Source: JACJXF01 sp964349045 (GTDB lineage: Bacteria > Bacteroidota > Bacteroidia > Bacteroidales > GCA-2748055). From it: 64,000 nucleotides of DNA. Of this stretch, positions 35,885 through 45,412 are shown piece by piece. Position 1 is the stretch's first letter; each line of letters opens with the position of its first letter. A program made the translations under genes and the position numbers. Where the stretch lies: the NCBI GenBank assembly GCA_964349045.1, contig CAYGFI010000001.1:1-64000 (forward strand), in the 5' to 3' direction. The notes below the pieces were generated by a model. That model did no database searches, was not told where the DNA came from, and saw only the letters and a list, made by a program, of their open reading frames with translations.

Positions 35885-38359
35885 ATGTCAAATCGAAGAG
35901 AATTTATAAAACAGGCTGCGGCAGCAGGAATGCTTGCCAGTATCCCGGAAGTTTTATTATCATCTGACTTTAAATCATTCAGCAATAATTACGATGCTCT
36001 CAAATCGAAGGATGACACGACCGGAAAATCCAACAACATAGCTCCCCGGAAAAATGTTGGGGCTGTAATTGGCAGAGATTATTCCGGACGCCCGGTACTT
36101 GTCGTTGATGGCAAACCGGTTGCTATGATTGCCGGGCGTTTTGAGAGAAGGTATGATTCGGAACCAACCACAGCATCTTTGGATGCTTTCAGAAATGCCG
36201 GTTTACCACTGGTATTTGTCCCTGCTAACCTTGGCTTTTTCAACTCCAGATACCAAATTGACAATAACCTTCATGGAATTCCCACAAAAAACGGGAGTGA
36301 ATTCTGGTGCGGACCCGGAGACTACGACAGATCGCTCGTGGACAAGGCTCTGTCCCTTCCCTGTAAAGCTTACCCTGATGCAAAGATCATTGTCTGGCTT
36401 CTGATAGGGGAATATCCCGAATTCGGGATCATGCATCCCGATGAAAGGATCCGGAACGATAAAGGTGAATCACTGATCGTTTCCACTCATTTCCTGCGAT
36501 TTGATTCCATTGCACCAAGGGAAGCAAAGGAACATTACGCGATATCTTTCTTTTCGGAGCGATACAGGCAGGAATGCAAGGAAATGATTGCTGAATTCAT
36601 AAAGACTGTGGAGTCAAGTCCATATGGCAATAATGTAGTGGGTTACCTCATCGGCGGCGGTCAAGATGCGCAGTTTTATGCATGGTCTCCACCGGACTGG
36701 AGTTTGCAGGATACGCCTAACAACTGGGGGGATTATTCCCTGCCTGCCAAAAAAGCTTTTACAAAATGGTTAGAAAAGAAATATGGGAGTATTGCTGCTT
36801 TGAATACGTCATGGATGAGTGAACTCATATCCTTCGAACAGGTAACACCGCCGCCAGCTTCAGATCTGGCAGGAGAACAACCGTTTCATGATCCTGTAAA
36901 GGATCGTAAAGCTTATGATTGGAAGAGATTTCTTGCAGAGGGAAGGGCAGAATTTCTCGGGTATTTTGCTGAATTCATTAAAAAGAGTGCAAGTACAAAT
37001 GTCATGGTTGGTGTTTCGGGGGGTGATGGCGGACACCGTCGTGATAACACATCTATCTCACAACTCCTCCGTTCTCCCTATATTGACTTTTTCTTACATC
37101 AGGCTACCTACGGTGTCAGAATTCCACCTTCCGTTGGTGGAATAAATGCTCTTTTGGATTCTTACACCGCAAACGGCAAATTATTTTTAACTGATATGGA
37201 CCACAGGTTCTGGACTGGTGCAAAAATCGGGGACTGGAAGGAGGGGGTGATTTCAATTTCTGCCAGTGCGATGGGACAGGCGTCTGATATGTCCATGCAA
37301 CGGGATATGTGGAGACGCGAGTTCTCCCGGCTCTGGGTCTCAGGGAACAATGGTGCATGGTTCAGCAACATGGGGCCTTCAGCACAATATGATAACATTG
37401 AAATCCAGAATGAACTGAGGCTGATTAATGATTTCTCAAATAGCCTGGTGAAGAGCCGCTGTGATACATCCCTTTCAATACAAAACCCGGTAAATTCCTG
37501 CGAAGTCGTCTTTGTTTTCGACGAGGCATCAGTGGATTATGCCAGAAAAGACCTTGGAGAATTCCACCAGGCAGGAATGCACCGCCAGTGGGCTGAAACA
37601 GGTGCTTCAGGCGTTCCGATCCGTTTTTATTATGCACAGGATCTCCGGGATGGCATTATCCCCCAGGCAAAACTCTATGTCCTTCAAAACCTGCTTGATA
37701 TAGATGAAACTATGGCCCGCAGGATCAAAGAGCTTCGAAAATCAGGGGCAACGATAATTCTGTTGCAGGGAACAGGAATGGTTCAGCTGGCTGGGGGCCG
37801 GTATAAACTATTGGATGATGCCTTGGGCATCAGGCTTCGCCCTGTGAACACAGCTGCCGGAAAAAATGACACAGGTAAATCCGGAATAATTGATACAATT
37901 CATCCGCTTCTGACCGGTGACAGATGGAATCCCCGGATAACATCTTTTTCGAGTGAGCAGCTGAAGGAAGTTGATGGCTTATCCCTGACAGTTCAGGACA
38001 AGAAAGCTTCTTTTCTGGGCAGATATGAAATCTCAAAACTGCCCGCAATAGTTACAAAGAATCAGAAAAAGGGGGGAAGTGTGATTTTCATCGGAGCCTA
38101 CACGCTTTCAAGAGACATGATCAGTCGGCTGGCTTCTTACGCCGGTGCATGGAGAGTGGCACCTCCTGGTAATGTTATTGCAGCCGACAGTCAGATCATG
38201 ATGATCCATCCGCTCAGGGATGGCATAATCGAATTGGTACCAAAAGTTCCTTCCGCCTTGAGGCAAATGCCCCCGGGCGACATCTTCTCACCCAAAGCGG
38301 ACATTCACAAACTGGATCTTAAAGCAGGCACAACATATATGTTTAACGCGATAAAATGA
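35885..38359 (+). CDS. Tat-exported GH42-like beta-galactosidase-fold protein (copy 1)
   Basis: This 824-residue protein has a Tat leader (MSNRREFIKQAAAAGMLAS). The (beta/alpha)8 region (about 60-450) resembles GH42: PVLVVDGKPVAMIAGRFERR at the start and DYSLPAKKAFTKWLEKKYGSIAALNTSW, the usual helix after the acid/base strand. However, where GH42 enzymes have the Asn-Glu pair this protein reads VVGYLIGGGQDAQFYAW, and where the nucleophile Glu is expected it reads LFLTDMDHRFW. A Rossmann-like domain (VVFVFDEASVDY ... LYVLQNLLDID) and a beta-domain follow, as in GH42 domains B and C. It overlaps no gene and is 6 bases from the next ORF, so it heads a four-gene rightward run. It may use Asp residues for catalysis or act on a different sugar. 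Confidence 0.7.
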   Translation: MSNRREFIKQAAAAGMLASIPEVLLSSDFKSFSNNYDALKSKDDTTGKSNNIAPRKNVGAVIGRDYSGRPVLVVDGKPVAMIAGRFERRYDSEPTTASLDAFRNAGLPLVFVPANLGFFNSRYQIDNNLHGIPTKNGSEFWCGPGDYDRSLVDKALSLPCKAYPDAKIIVWLLIGEYPEFGIMHPDERIRNDKGESLIVSTHFLRFDSIAPREAKEHYAISFFSERYRQECKEMIAEFIKTVESSPYGNNVVGYLIGGGQDAQFYAWSPPDWSLQDTPNNWGDYSLPAKKAFTKWLEKKYGSIAALNTSWMSELISFEQVTPPPASDLAGEQPFHDPVKDRKAYDWKRFLAEGRAEFLGYFAEFIKKSASTNVMVGVSGGDGGHRRDNTSISQLLRSPYIDFFLHQATYGVRIPPSVGGINALLDSYTANGKLFLTDMDHRFWTGAKIGDWKEGVISISASAMGQASDMSMQRDMWRREFSRLWVSGNNGAWFSNMGPSAQYDNIEIQNELRLINDFSNSLVKSRCDTSLSIQNPVNSCEVVFVFDEASVDYARKDLGEFHQAGMHRQWAETGASGVPIRFYYAQDLRDGIIPQAKLYVLQNLLDIDETMARRIKELRKSGATIILLQGTGMVQLAGGRYKLLDDALGIRLRPVNTAAGKNDTGKSGIIDTIHPLLTGDRWNPRITSFSSEQLKEVDGLSLTVQDKKASFLGRYEISKLPAIVTKNQKKGGSVIFIGAYTLSRDMISRLASYAGAWRVAPPGNVIAADSQIMMIHPLRDGIIELVPKVPSALRQMPPGDIFSPKADIHKLDLKAGTTYMFNAIK

Positions 38360-38365
38360 GGTCTT

Positions 38366-40525
38366 ATGAAGCAAAAGAAAATCAATCGCCGGAAGTTTAT
38401 CAGGACAACCGGGATATTGGGTGGCATGGCTGCCTTTACCCATTTTAGTATTTACGGAAGAGAGTCCGTGAAAAGTACAGGTAAGGAATTTTTTATCCAT
38501 GTATCGCCAAATGGCCAGGATCGCTGGAAGGGTCGTCTGGCTGATCCGGACAGGAAGGGAGAGGAGGGTCCTGTTCTGAGCCTGGAGCGTGCCCGTGATC
38601 TGGCACACGCGGCCCGGCTGGCTGAACCTGACAGGCCGGTGACCGTATTGCTGCATCCGGGGGTTTATCGCCGGAGCGGACCAATTATTCTGGATGCCGC
38701 CGATAGCGGTACAGCAGGGGCGCCTGTAACCTGGCGTGCTGCAAAGGATTCTGTTCCTGTTATCACAGGATTGAAGCCGCTGCCTTCATCCTGGGTTTCA
38801 AATGGCGACGGGTCATGGAAGATGTTAATGAAAGATGTTTCAGGTATTCCGGAAACTTTTCGTCAGCTTTTCTGCAATGGTCTGCGTCTTTCACGGACGC
38901 GCTGGCCGGCAGAGGGATATCATACGGTTTATAGTTTTGCCGGGGAAAGCGAACAGGAGAAAAAGCAAAGTTTTCGCTACCTGGAAGGAGATGTGAAACG
39001 CTGGTCTAATTTTGAGGATGTTGAATTTGTCATTTTTCACAGCTGGAGTGAATCACGTTTGTTCCCGAAAGAGCTGGACGAGAAAGAACGGCGGATAACA
39101 TTTACCCAGCAGGCGGCTTATCCGTTCGATTTTCAAGGTTGGAATTCTTACTACCTGGAGAATGTCAGGGAGGCTCTGACCGGGCCGGGGCAATGGTATC
39201 ATGACAGAAACGAGGGCGTTTTGTATATGCGTCCCCCTGCCGGGGTCTCTGATCCGAACAAGGCTGAATTTGCTGTACCGGTTGCTGATGCCCTGCTGGA
39301 ACTTCGTGGTTCTGAAAGTGATCCTGTCCGTCATATTCAATTTGAGGGGATTCATTTCACCGGTACCCGCTGGCAGATGTCACCAACCGGCTATGCCAAC
39401 GGAGGTGGCTCCACAGGTCCTCATGTACGCCCTGCAGCAATTACTTTTGAGCATGCTGAAGATTGTATTTTGCATAAGTGTTTGCTGGAGGCATCAGCTG
39501 GTTATTTCGTTGAATTAAACCAATGTCTTCGTTGCCGGGTATTACGCACAACCATTCGTGAGGCTGGCAGCGGCGGAATTATTTTTTCCAATGGAGCAGA
39601 CAACGAGGTGGCCGATTGTCACATTCACCATTGCGGCCGTCTTTATTTCGGCGGCACGGGGGTGGTCAATCCCACCGGTTTACGCACCCACATTCATCAC
39701 AACCATATCCATGATATGCCTTACTGTGGTATACGTGGCGGTGATTGGCGTATTGAGTTGAATGAAATCTTTGAATACAACCATATTCATCATGTAATGC
39801 TTGTTCTCGATGATGGGGCAGGTATTTTTAATGCCGGCATTGGCAGTATCTTCCGCAACAATCTGGTTCATGACTGTGTCGGCGGGCGACACAAATTTGC
39901 ACTGGGGCTTTATCTGGATCATTACCGCACCGGTGTGCTGATGGAGAATAATGTGGTTTACAACACGGGCAGGGAATTATTGCATCTGCACGACAATTAT
40001 GGAAACACTTTTGTAAATAATATTTTTGCCTTCGGTGGTGCGGCTCAGTTAAGCTGGACAAGATTTCACGGCACAACTTTTGGCCGGCGTAATGAGCCCT
40101 ACCGTCATTCTTTGCAAACTTTTCAACGTAATATTGTTTACTGGCGTGAAGGCTGCCTGTCCCATAATATGGACTGTAACCGATGGGACCTGGCATCGCA
40201 ACCGGAATTGATTGATTATAACATTTACTGGAAGGATGGTAAAAAAGATCTTGAGGTGCCGGGGCTTGGCCGGATTCCGGCAAATGAAGTCCGGTTTGGC
40301 CGTGGACATGTTTCGCAGCCCGGTGTTGGTCATGACACCTTTGCCGACTGGCAGGGGTTGGGATTGGATCGTCATTCACTCAATCAGGATCCTTTGTTTG
40401 TGGATCCCGATAATGGAGATTTCCGTCTGCGTGAGGATTCCCCGGCTTTCGCCCTTGGTATTAAGCCGATCGATTTGAGCGGGGTGGGTATCCGTGTGCC
40501 GGATGCATCTGACAGGAAAGAATAA
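38366..40525 (+). CDS. Tat-exported right-handed parallel beta-helix protein, GH141-like (copy 4)
   Basis: The 719-residue protein starts only 6 bases after the preceding stop with a GAGG motif five bases before the ATG, one of the few good Shine-Dalgarno-like sites here. Its leader (KINRRKFIRTTGILGGMAA) is of Tat type, unlike the Sec leaders of the other helix proteins at 4168, 6497 and 20426. FFIHVSPNGQDRWKG and FRQLFCNGLRLSRTRWP are the GH141-type opening; GGTGVVNPTG, MPYCGIRGGDW, LVLDDGAGIFNAG and GLYLDHYRT lie in the helix. It aligns with the next gene at a constant offset of 2192 bases with no gap over almost its whole length. The DNA of this pair looks clearly richer in G+C than its surroundings. 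Confidence 0.8.
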   Translation: MKQKKINRRKFIRTTGILGGMAAFTHFSIYGRESVKSTGKEFFIHVSPNGQDRWKGRLADPDRKGEEGPVLSLERARDLAHAARLAEPDRPVTVLLHPGVYRRSGPIILDAADSGTAGAPVTWRAAKDSVPVITGLKPLPSSWVSNGDGSWKMLMKDVSGIPETFRQLFCNGLRLSRTRWPAEGYHTVYSFAGESEQEKKQSFRYLEGDVKRWSNFEDVEFVIFHSWSESRLFPKELDEKERRITFTQQAAYPFDFQGWNSYYLENVREALTGPGQWYHDRNEGVLYMRPPAGVSDPNKAEFAVPVADALLELRGSESDPVRHIQFEGIHFTGTRWQMSPTGYANGGGSTGPHVRPAAITFEHAEDCILHKCLLEASAGYFVELNQCLRCRVLRTTIREAGSGGIIFSNGADNEVADCHIHHCGRLYFGGTGVVNPTGLRTHIHHNHIHDMPYCGIRGGDWRIELNEIFEYNHIHHVMLVLDDGAGIFNAGIGSIFRNNLVHDCVGGRHKFALGLYLDHYRTGVLMENNVVYNTGRELLHLHDNYGNTFVNNIFAFGGAAQLSWTRFHGTTFGRRNEPYRHSLQTFQRNIVYWREGCLSHNMDCNRWDLASQPELIDYNIYWKDGKKDLEVPGLGRIPANEVRFGRGHVSQPGVGHDTFADWQGLGLDRHSLNQDPLFVDPDNGDFRLREDSPAFALGIKPIDLSGVGIRVPDASDRKE

Positions 40526-40557
40526 ATACAATTCATGCTAATTAAAAAGCTAAACTT

Positions 40558-42696
40558 ATGAACCAAAAGAAATACAATCGCCGGAAGTTTATCAGGACCA
40601 CCGGTATTTTTGGTGGCATGGCTGTTTTAACCAATTTTGGTATTTATGGAAGAGAATCCGTAACAAGTACCGGCAAGGAGTTTTTTATCCATGTATCGCC
40701 CCAGGGACAGGATCGCTGGCAGGGTCGTTTGGCTACTCCGGACAGGCGGGGAGAGGAGGGGCCTGTTATGAGTCTGGAGCGTGCGCGTGATCTGGCGCGC
40801 CTGGCCCGGCAGGCTGAACCAGCAAGGGCTGTGACGGTTTTGCTGCATCCGGGGGTTTATCGCCGGAGCGAACCGCTTATTCTGGATGTCGCCGATAGTG
40901 GTACTGCAGGGGCGCCTGTAGCCTGGCGTGCTGCAAAGGATTCTGTTCCTGTTATCACAGGATTGAAGCCGCTGCCTTCATCCTGGGTTTCCAATGGCGA
41001 CGGGTCATGGAAACTCTTAATGAGTGATGTTTCAGGTTTTCCGGTAACTTTTCGTCAGCTTTTCTGCAATGGCCAGCGCCTCTCCCGGACTCGCTGGCCG
41101 GCGCAGGGATATAAATCAGTATATAGTTTTGCCGGGGAGAGCGATCAGGAACGGAAGCAAAGTTTTCGATACATGGAAGGAGATGTGAAACGCTGGTCGA
41201 ATTTTGAGGATGTTGAATTTGTTATTTTTCACAGCTGGAGTGAATCCCGTTTGTTTCCGAAAGAGCTGGACGAGAAAGAACGGCGGATAACTTTTACCCG
41301 TCAGGCGGCTTATCCGTTCGATTTTACAGGATGGAATTCTTACTATGTTGAGAATGTCAGGGAAGCTCTGACTGATCCGGGACAGTGGTACCATGACAGA
41401 AGTGAAGGTGTTTTGTATATGCGTCCCCCTGCCGGGGTCTCTGATCCGAACAAGGCTGAATTTTCTGTAGCGGTTGCCGATGGTCTGCTGGAGCTTCGCG
41501 GTTCTGAAAGCAATCATATCCATCATGTTCAGCTTGAAGGTATTCATTTCACCGGTACCCGCTGGCAGATGGGACCAACCGGTTATGCCAACGGGGGAGG
41601 TGCCGGAGGTCCTCACGTACGCCCTGCGGCAATTACTATTGAGAATGCTGAAGATTGCGTTCTGCATAATTGTTTACTGGAGGCAACAGCGGGTTATTCA
41701 GTGGAACTAAGCCAATGTGATCGTTGCGTGGTCTCTCGCACGACCATCCGTGAGGCCGGCAGTGGTGGTGTCATTCTTTTCGGAGGAGCAGACAACGAGG
41801 TGGCGGATTGTCACATTCATCATTGCGGCTGTCTTTATTTCGGTGGCACGGGGGTGGTCAATCCCACCGGTTTACGCACCCACATTCATCACAACCATAT
41901 CCATGATATGCCTTACTGTGGTATACGTGGCGGTGATTGGCGTATTGAGTTGAATGAAATCTTTGAATACAACCATATTCATCATGTAATGCTTGTTCTC
42001 GATGATGGGGCAGGTATTTTTAATGCCGGCATTGGCAGTATCATCCGCAATAATCTGGTTCATGACTGTGCAGGCGGGCGACACAAATTTGCATTTGGGC
42101 TATATCTGGATGAGTACCGCACCGGTGTGCTGCTTGAAAACAATGTGGTTTACAACGCCGGAAGTGAATTATTACTTTTACATGACAATTACGGGAACAC
42201 GATTGTCAATAATATCTTTGCCTTTGGCGGTAATGCGCAGTTGAGCTGGACTGTATTTCACGGTACTACTTTTGGCAGGCGCATGATGACATATCGCCAT
42301 CCGCTGCAAACATTTCAGCGTAATATCGTTTACTGGCATAAAGGCTGCCTGTCCCACAATCTTGATTGTAACAGGTTGGATCTGGCCTCAAAACCGGAAT
42401 TGATTGATTATAACATTTACTGGAAGGATGGTAAAGAAGATCTTGAAGTACCGGGACTTGGCCGGATTCCGGCAAATGAAGTCCGGTTTGGCCGTGGACA
42501 TGTTTCGCAGCCCGGTGTTGGTCATGACACCTTTGCCGACTGGCAGGGGTTGGGATTGGATCGTCATTCACTCAATCAGGATCCAATGTTTGTGGATCCC
42601 GATAATGGAGATTTCCGTCTGCGTGAGAATTCTCCGGCTTTTGCCCTTGGAATTAAGCCAATCGATGTGAGCGGGGTAGGGCCGCGTAAGATATAG
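40558..42696 (+). CDS. Tat-exported right-handed parallel beta-helix protein, GH141-like (copy 5)
   Basis: The 712-residue protein is a tandem duplicate of the preceding gene, 32 bases downstream, with the same kind of Tat leader (YNRRKFIRTTGIFGGMA). It shares all motifs (GGTGVVNPTG, MPYCGIRGGDW, LVLDDGAGIFNAG, GLYLDEYRT) and differs mostly in scattered residues and at the extreme C-terminus. Blocks 41845-42042 and 42457-42584 are base-for-base identical to 39653-39850 and 40265-40392 of the first copy, pointing to recent gene conversion or recent duplication followed by uneven divergence. In YLD-x-Y the next residue is Glu here and His in copy 4, a difference next to a candidate catalytic Asp. 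Confidence 0.8.
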   Translation: MNQKKYNRRKFIRTTGIFGGMAVLTNFGIYGRESVTSTGKEFFIHVSPQGQDRWQGRLATPDRRGEEGPVMSLERARDLARLARQAEPARAVTVLLHPGVYRRSEPLILDVADSGTAGAPVAWRAAKDSVPVITGLKPLPSSWVSNGDGSWKLLMSDVSGFPVTFRQLFCNGQRLSRTRWPAQGYKSVYSFAGESDQERKQSFRYMEGDVKRWSNFEDVEFVIFHSWSESRLFPKELDEKERRITFTRQAAYPFDFTGWNSYYVENVREALTDPGQWYHDRSEGVLYMRPPAGVSDPNKAEFSVAVADGLLELRGSESNHIHHVQLEGIHFTGTRWQMGPTGYANGGGAGGPHVRPAAITIENAEDCVLHNCLLEATAGYSVELSQCDRCVVSRTTIREAGSGGVILFGGADNEVADCHIHHCGCLYFGGTGVVNPTGLRTHIHHNHIHDMPYCGIRGGDWRIELNEIFEYNHIHHVMLVLDDGAGIFNAGIGSIIRNNLVHDCAGGRHKFAFGLYLDEYRTGVLLENNVVYNAGSELLLLHDNYGNTIVNNIFAFGGNAQLSWTVFHGTTFGRRMMTYRHPLQTFQRNIVYWHKGCLSHNLDCNRLDLASKPELIDYNIYWKDGKEDLEVPGLGRIPANEVRFGRGHVSQPGVGHDTFADWQGLGLDRHSLNQDPMFVDPDNGDFRLRENSPAFALGIKPIDVSGVGPRKI

Positions 42697-42702
42697 ACTT
42701 TG

Positions 42703-42781
42703 CTACCAATATTTTGTCCCTACGGATTTAAATATCGGTAGAATTAAAAAGCAACTCCTATTCAGTAAAGTTCCGTAGGAA
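42703..42781. repeat. Palindromic intergenic repeat candidate
   Basis: Two nested inverted repeats occupy the start of the 187-base gap before the second GH42-like gene. CTACCAATATTTTGTCC (42703-42719) pairs with the segment ending GGTAG at 42741, leaving a short loop, and TCCCTACGGA (42717-42726) can instead pair with TCCGTAGGA at 42772-42780. The arrangement of alternative hairpins and the Bacteroidota-like CCGTAGGAACG end look like a small dispersed palindromic (REP/MITE-like) element. I found no second copy in this window, so multi-copy status is inferred from general resemblance only. Confidence 0.45.
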
Positions 42782-42883
42782 CGTAATAAATAAAGCAATT
42801 CTGGTAAAATCTTTAATTTTTTTATGGACACCAGTGATACTAATAATAAAACTAAACATCCCTTTAAAATAAATTTTGTTGTG

Positions 42884-45349
42884 ATGAAACAAAAAAATCT
42901 CGATCGACGGATGTTTATTAAGACCACCGGTATCTATGGCAGCATGGCTATTCTGGCAAATACCGGTATTTCCGGATACTTTGCTGGTTGTAGTAATGAA
43001 ACACCTACGCACGTGAAACCCATCTGGGAGGATCCACCCATAGAAGAGGTTCCTCCGTTGACCGAAGAATTGCTGCAACGCATCAGGAATCAACCTGTTC
43101 CGGCAGCTGAATTGGTTCAACACTCTAATGGTGCCACTCAGTTGTCAATCAATGGTAATGTAAAACCATTTTTGTTTGGAACGGAGGTTTACTGGACCCC
43201 CCGGGAAAATTTACAGATTGGTGTGTGGAAGCAAGCTGGTATTGAAATACTTATTATTCCTATGAACCTTGGATTTGCACGTGAACGGCAGGGTAGCAAT
43301 GTTAACGCCATCAAGTATCAGAAATCTTTTTGGGATGGAGCAGGTAAATATACTCATCACGAAGAAATTGAAGAAGTTCTCTGGCGCGTTCTTCGTGTGT
43401 ATCCTGATGCCAAATTGCTGCTTTGGACCTTTATTCAGGCCTATCCTGAATGGGACCAGGAAAATCCTGATGAAATAATGCGAAATGATAAAGGTGTTCC
43501 ATTTATTGTAACCAGTTATTTCCAGCGTGTAGGAAATGATCCTGATTATTCAAAAGGAGAAACCCGTGCATGGTCATTTTTTTCAGAAAAATTTCGTGCT
43601 GATGTCAATGCCATGCTCACGGAATTTATAACAACTGTAGAAAATAGCATTCCTGGCCGGTCGGTAATCGGGTATATGCTGGGTGGAGGTGTGGATGCAC
43701 AATTTTATTTTTGGCAACCACCTAACCCTATTCGCCAGAAGGATCCTGATTTATGGGGTGATTTCAGCCTTCCTGCCATCAGGGCATGGCGCCGCTGGCT
43801 TAAGAAGAAATATGTCACGATTGACAAACTGCGTACAAACTGGAACATACCCGTTGTATCGTTTGATAAGGCAGAACCACCCGGAGCAGCTGATTTGATT
43901 GGCAGTGATATTTTTCATGATCCGGGTAAGGAGCAACGCGCCATCGATTGGAAACGATTTATTGCTGAAGGGCGGGTGGATCTGATATGTGATCTGGCAC
44001 GAACTGTTCGTAAAGCTTCTACCAGAAAAATTATTGTCGGGTCCTCAGGCGGTGAAAGTGCAAGTCGCAGTGATCTCACTGCAAATGCCTTACTTATCCA
44101 GTCACCTGAAATTGACTTTCTTTTCCACCAGGCCGGTTATGGTGACCGTTTGCCTCCTTCTGCAGGCGGGATTAATGCGGTCCTTCATTCCCATCAGCTC
44201 CATGGTAAACAATTTATCAGCGATAACGATCACCGGACCTGGCTTGTCAAGCCCACAGAAGGAGCCACTAAAATTGGCACAGGGGTTTCTTTTACTGATA
44301 ACACTGTTGGCCGGGCTTCCGACATTGACCAGTACCGTGCCATGCTGCGTCGTGAACTTGGACGGATCTGGACAGCAGGTCTTGGTGCTCACTTCTTTAA
44401 TCATTCTGCTCCCTGGACCTACAACGATGATAAGCTTATTGGAGAACTGACCCAACTCCGGAAGACCGCGGAAACCCTTCTGCCGCCCTCTCCATGGCAT
44501 CCTGCTGCAGAAGTAGCTGTTATATACGATGAATGTTCCATTGATTATCTGAAAGGAGGTCTTCAAAATCTTCACAGTGTCTGGGCCAGGCAGCAGCGCA
44601 CTGAACTGGATTCCTCCGGTGTTCCTTATTCCAGATATTATACAGCTGATTTACGTGCCGGAAAAATCCCGGAAGCCAGGCTTTACATTTTTGTAAACCA
44701 GTTAAACCTCGATAATGAACTAATTACCCAGATCAATCGTCTTAAAAAGGAACAGGCTACCCTGGTATTTCTGCAAAGCACCGGTTTTGCCCAGGTAAAA
44801 AGTAATTTTTCTGAAATTACCGATACCCTGGGAATGCAGGTTCTTCACCACATAGAGGCAAGGAAGAAGTCTTCAACAATACCGGTAACTGCTACTCATC
44901 CTTTAAGAGCTTCAGCAGATTCCAACCATCAATCCCTGGATTTGGAATCACAATCTGCACTGGTAATTACGGATCCTGATGCAGAGATTCTTGCGTATTA
45001 TCCGGAGACCGAACTTGCCGGATTTGGTATTAAAAAACACGAAGACTGGTCGGCTGTATTTGTTGGCACACACTTATTGAATCGTCAGACCATTCATGCA
45101 CTGGCAGAGTTTACAGGTGCTTACCGTCTTTCTTCGTCAGGTTACGGCGTGGCTGCTGATGATAACCTATTGATGATTCATCCCCTGCAATCTGGTTCTG
45201 TTACCGTCATCATGCCTCACCCTGCTGCTTTACGGGAAGTACCTCCTGGTTCGATTAATACGGATTTTTCTTCTCAACATAAGCTCAGGCTTAAGGCAGG
45301 GACAACCTATCTTTTCAGGCTGGAGAAGAAAGGCGGGCAAACTTCCTGA
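42884..45349 (+). CDS. Tat-type lipoprotein, GH42-like beta-galactosidase-fold protein (copy 2)
   Basis: I start it at the ATG at 42884; the 20 extra upstream residues from 42824 precede a normal leader and are not needed. The 821-residue product begins KNLDRRMFIKTTGIYGSMA, a Tat-type leader almost the same as those of the two beta-helix proteins upstream, followed by GYFAGCSN, which could be a lipobox. The body is homologous to the 35885 protein: VIGYMLGGGVDAQFYFW in place of the GH42 Asn-Glu pair, DFSLPAIRAWRRWLKKKY, FISDNDHRTW in place of the nucleophile strand, then a Rossmann-like domain. Both members keep GGGxDAQFYxW and DxDHR, so these residues are probably functional. Last gene of the rightward run. 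Confidence 0.7.
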   Translation: MKQKNLDRRMFIKTTGIYGSMAILANTGISGYFAGCSNETPTHVKPIWEDPPIEEVPPLTEELLQRIRNQPVPAAELVQHSNGATQLSINGNVKPFLFGTEVYWTPRENLQIGVWKQAGIEILIIPMNLGFARERQGSNVNAIKYQKSFWDGAGKYTHHEEIEEVLWRVLRVYPDAKLLLWTFIQAYPEWDQENPDEIMRNDKGVPFIVTSYFQRVGNDPDYSKGETRAWSFFSEKFRADVNAMLTEFITTVENSIPGRSVIGYMLGGGVDAQFYFWQPPNPIRQKDPDLWGDFSLPAIRAWRRWLKKKYVTIDKLRTNWNIPVVSFDKAEPPGAADLIGSDIFHDPGKEQRAIDWKRFIAEGRVDLICDLARTVRKASTRKIIVGSSGGESASRSDLTANALLIQSPEIDFLFHQAGYGDRLPPSAGGINAVLHSHQLHGKQFISDNDHRTWLVKPTEGATKIGTGVSFTDNTVGRASDIDQYRAMLRRELGRIWTAGLGAHFFNHSAPWTYNDDKLIGELTQLRKTAETLLPPSPWHPAAEVAVIYDECSIDYLKGGLQNLHSVWARQQRTELDSSGVPYSRYYTADLRAGKIPEARLYIFVNQLNLDNELITQINRLKKEQATLVFLQSTGFAQVKSNFSEITDTLGMQVLHHIEARKKSSTIPVTATHPLRASADSNHQSLDLESQSALVITDPDAEILAYYPETELAGFGIKKHEDWSAVFVGTHLLNRQTIHALAEFTGAYRLSSSGYGVAADDNLLMIHPLQSGSVTVIMPHPAALREVPPGSINTDFSSQHKLRLKAGTTYLFRLEKKGGQTS

Positions 45350-45412
45350 GAAGCAAAACATGCCAGCGGGCTATTCATTTTCCATAATGATTTCCACTGA
45401 TATGGTGTTGAT

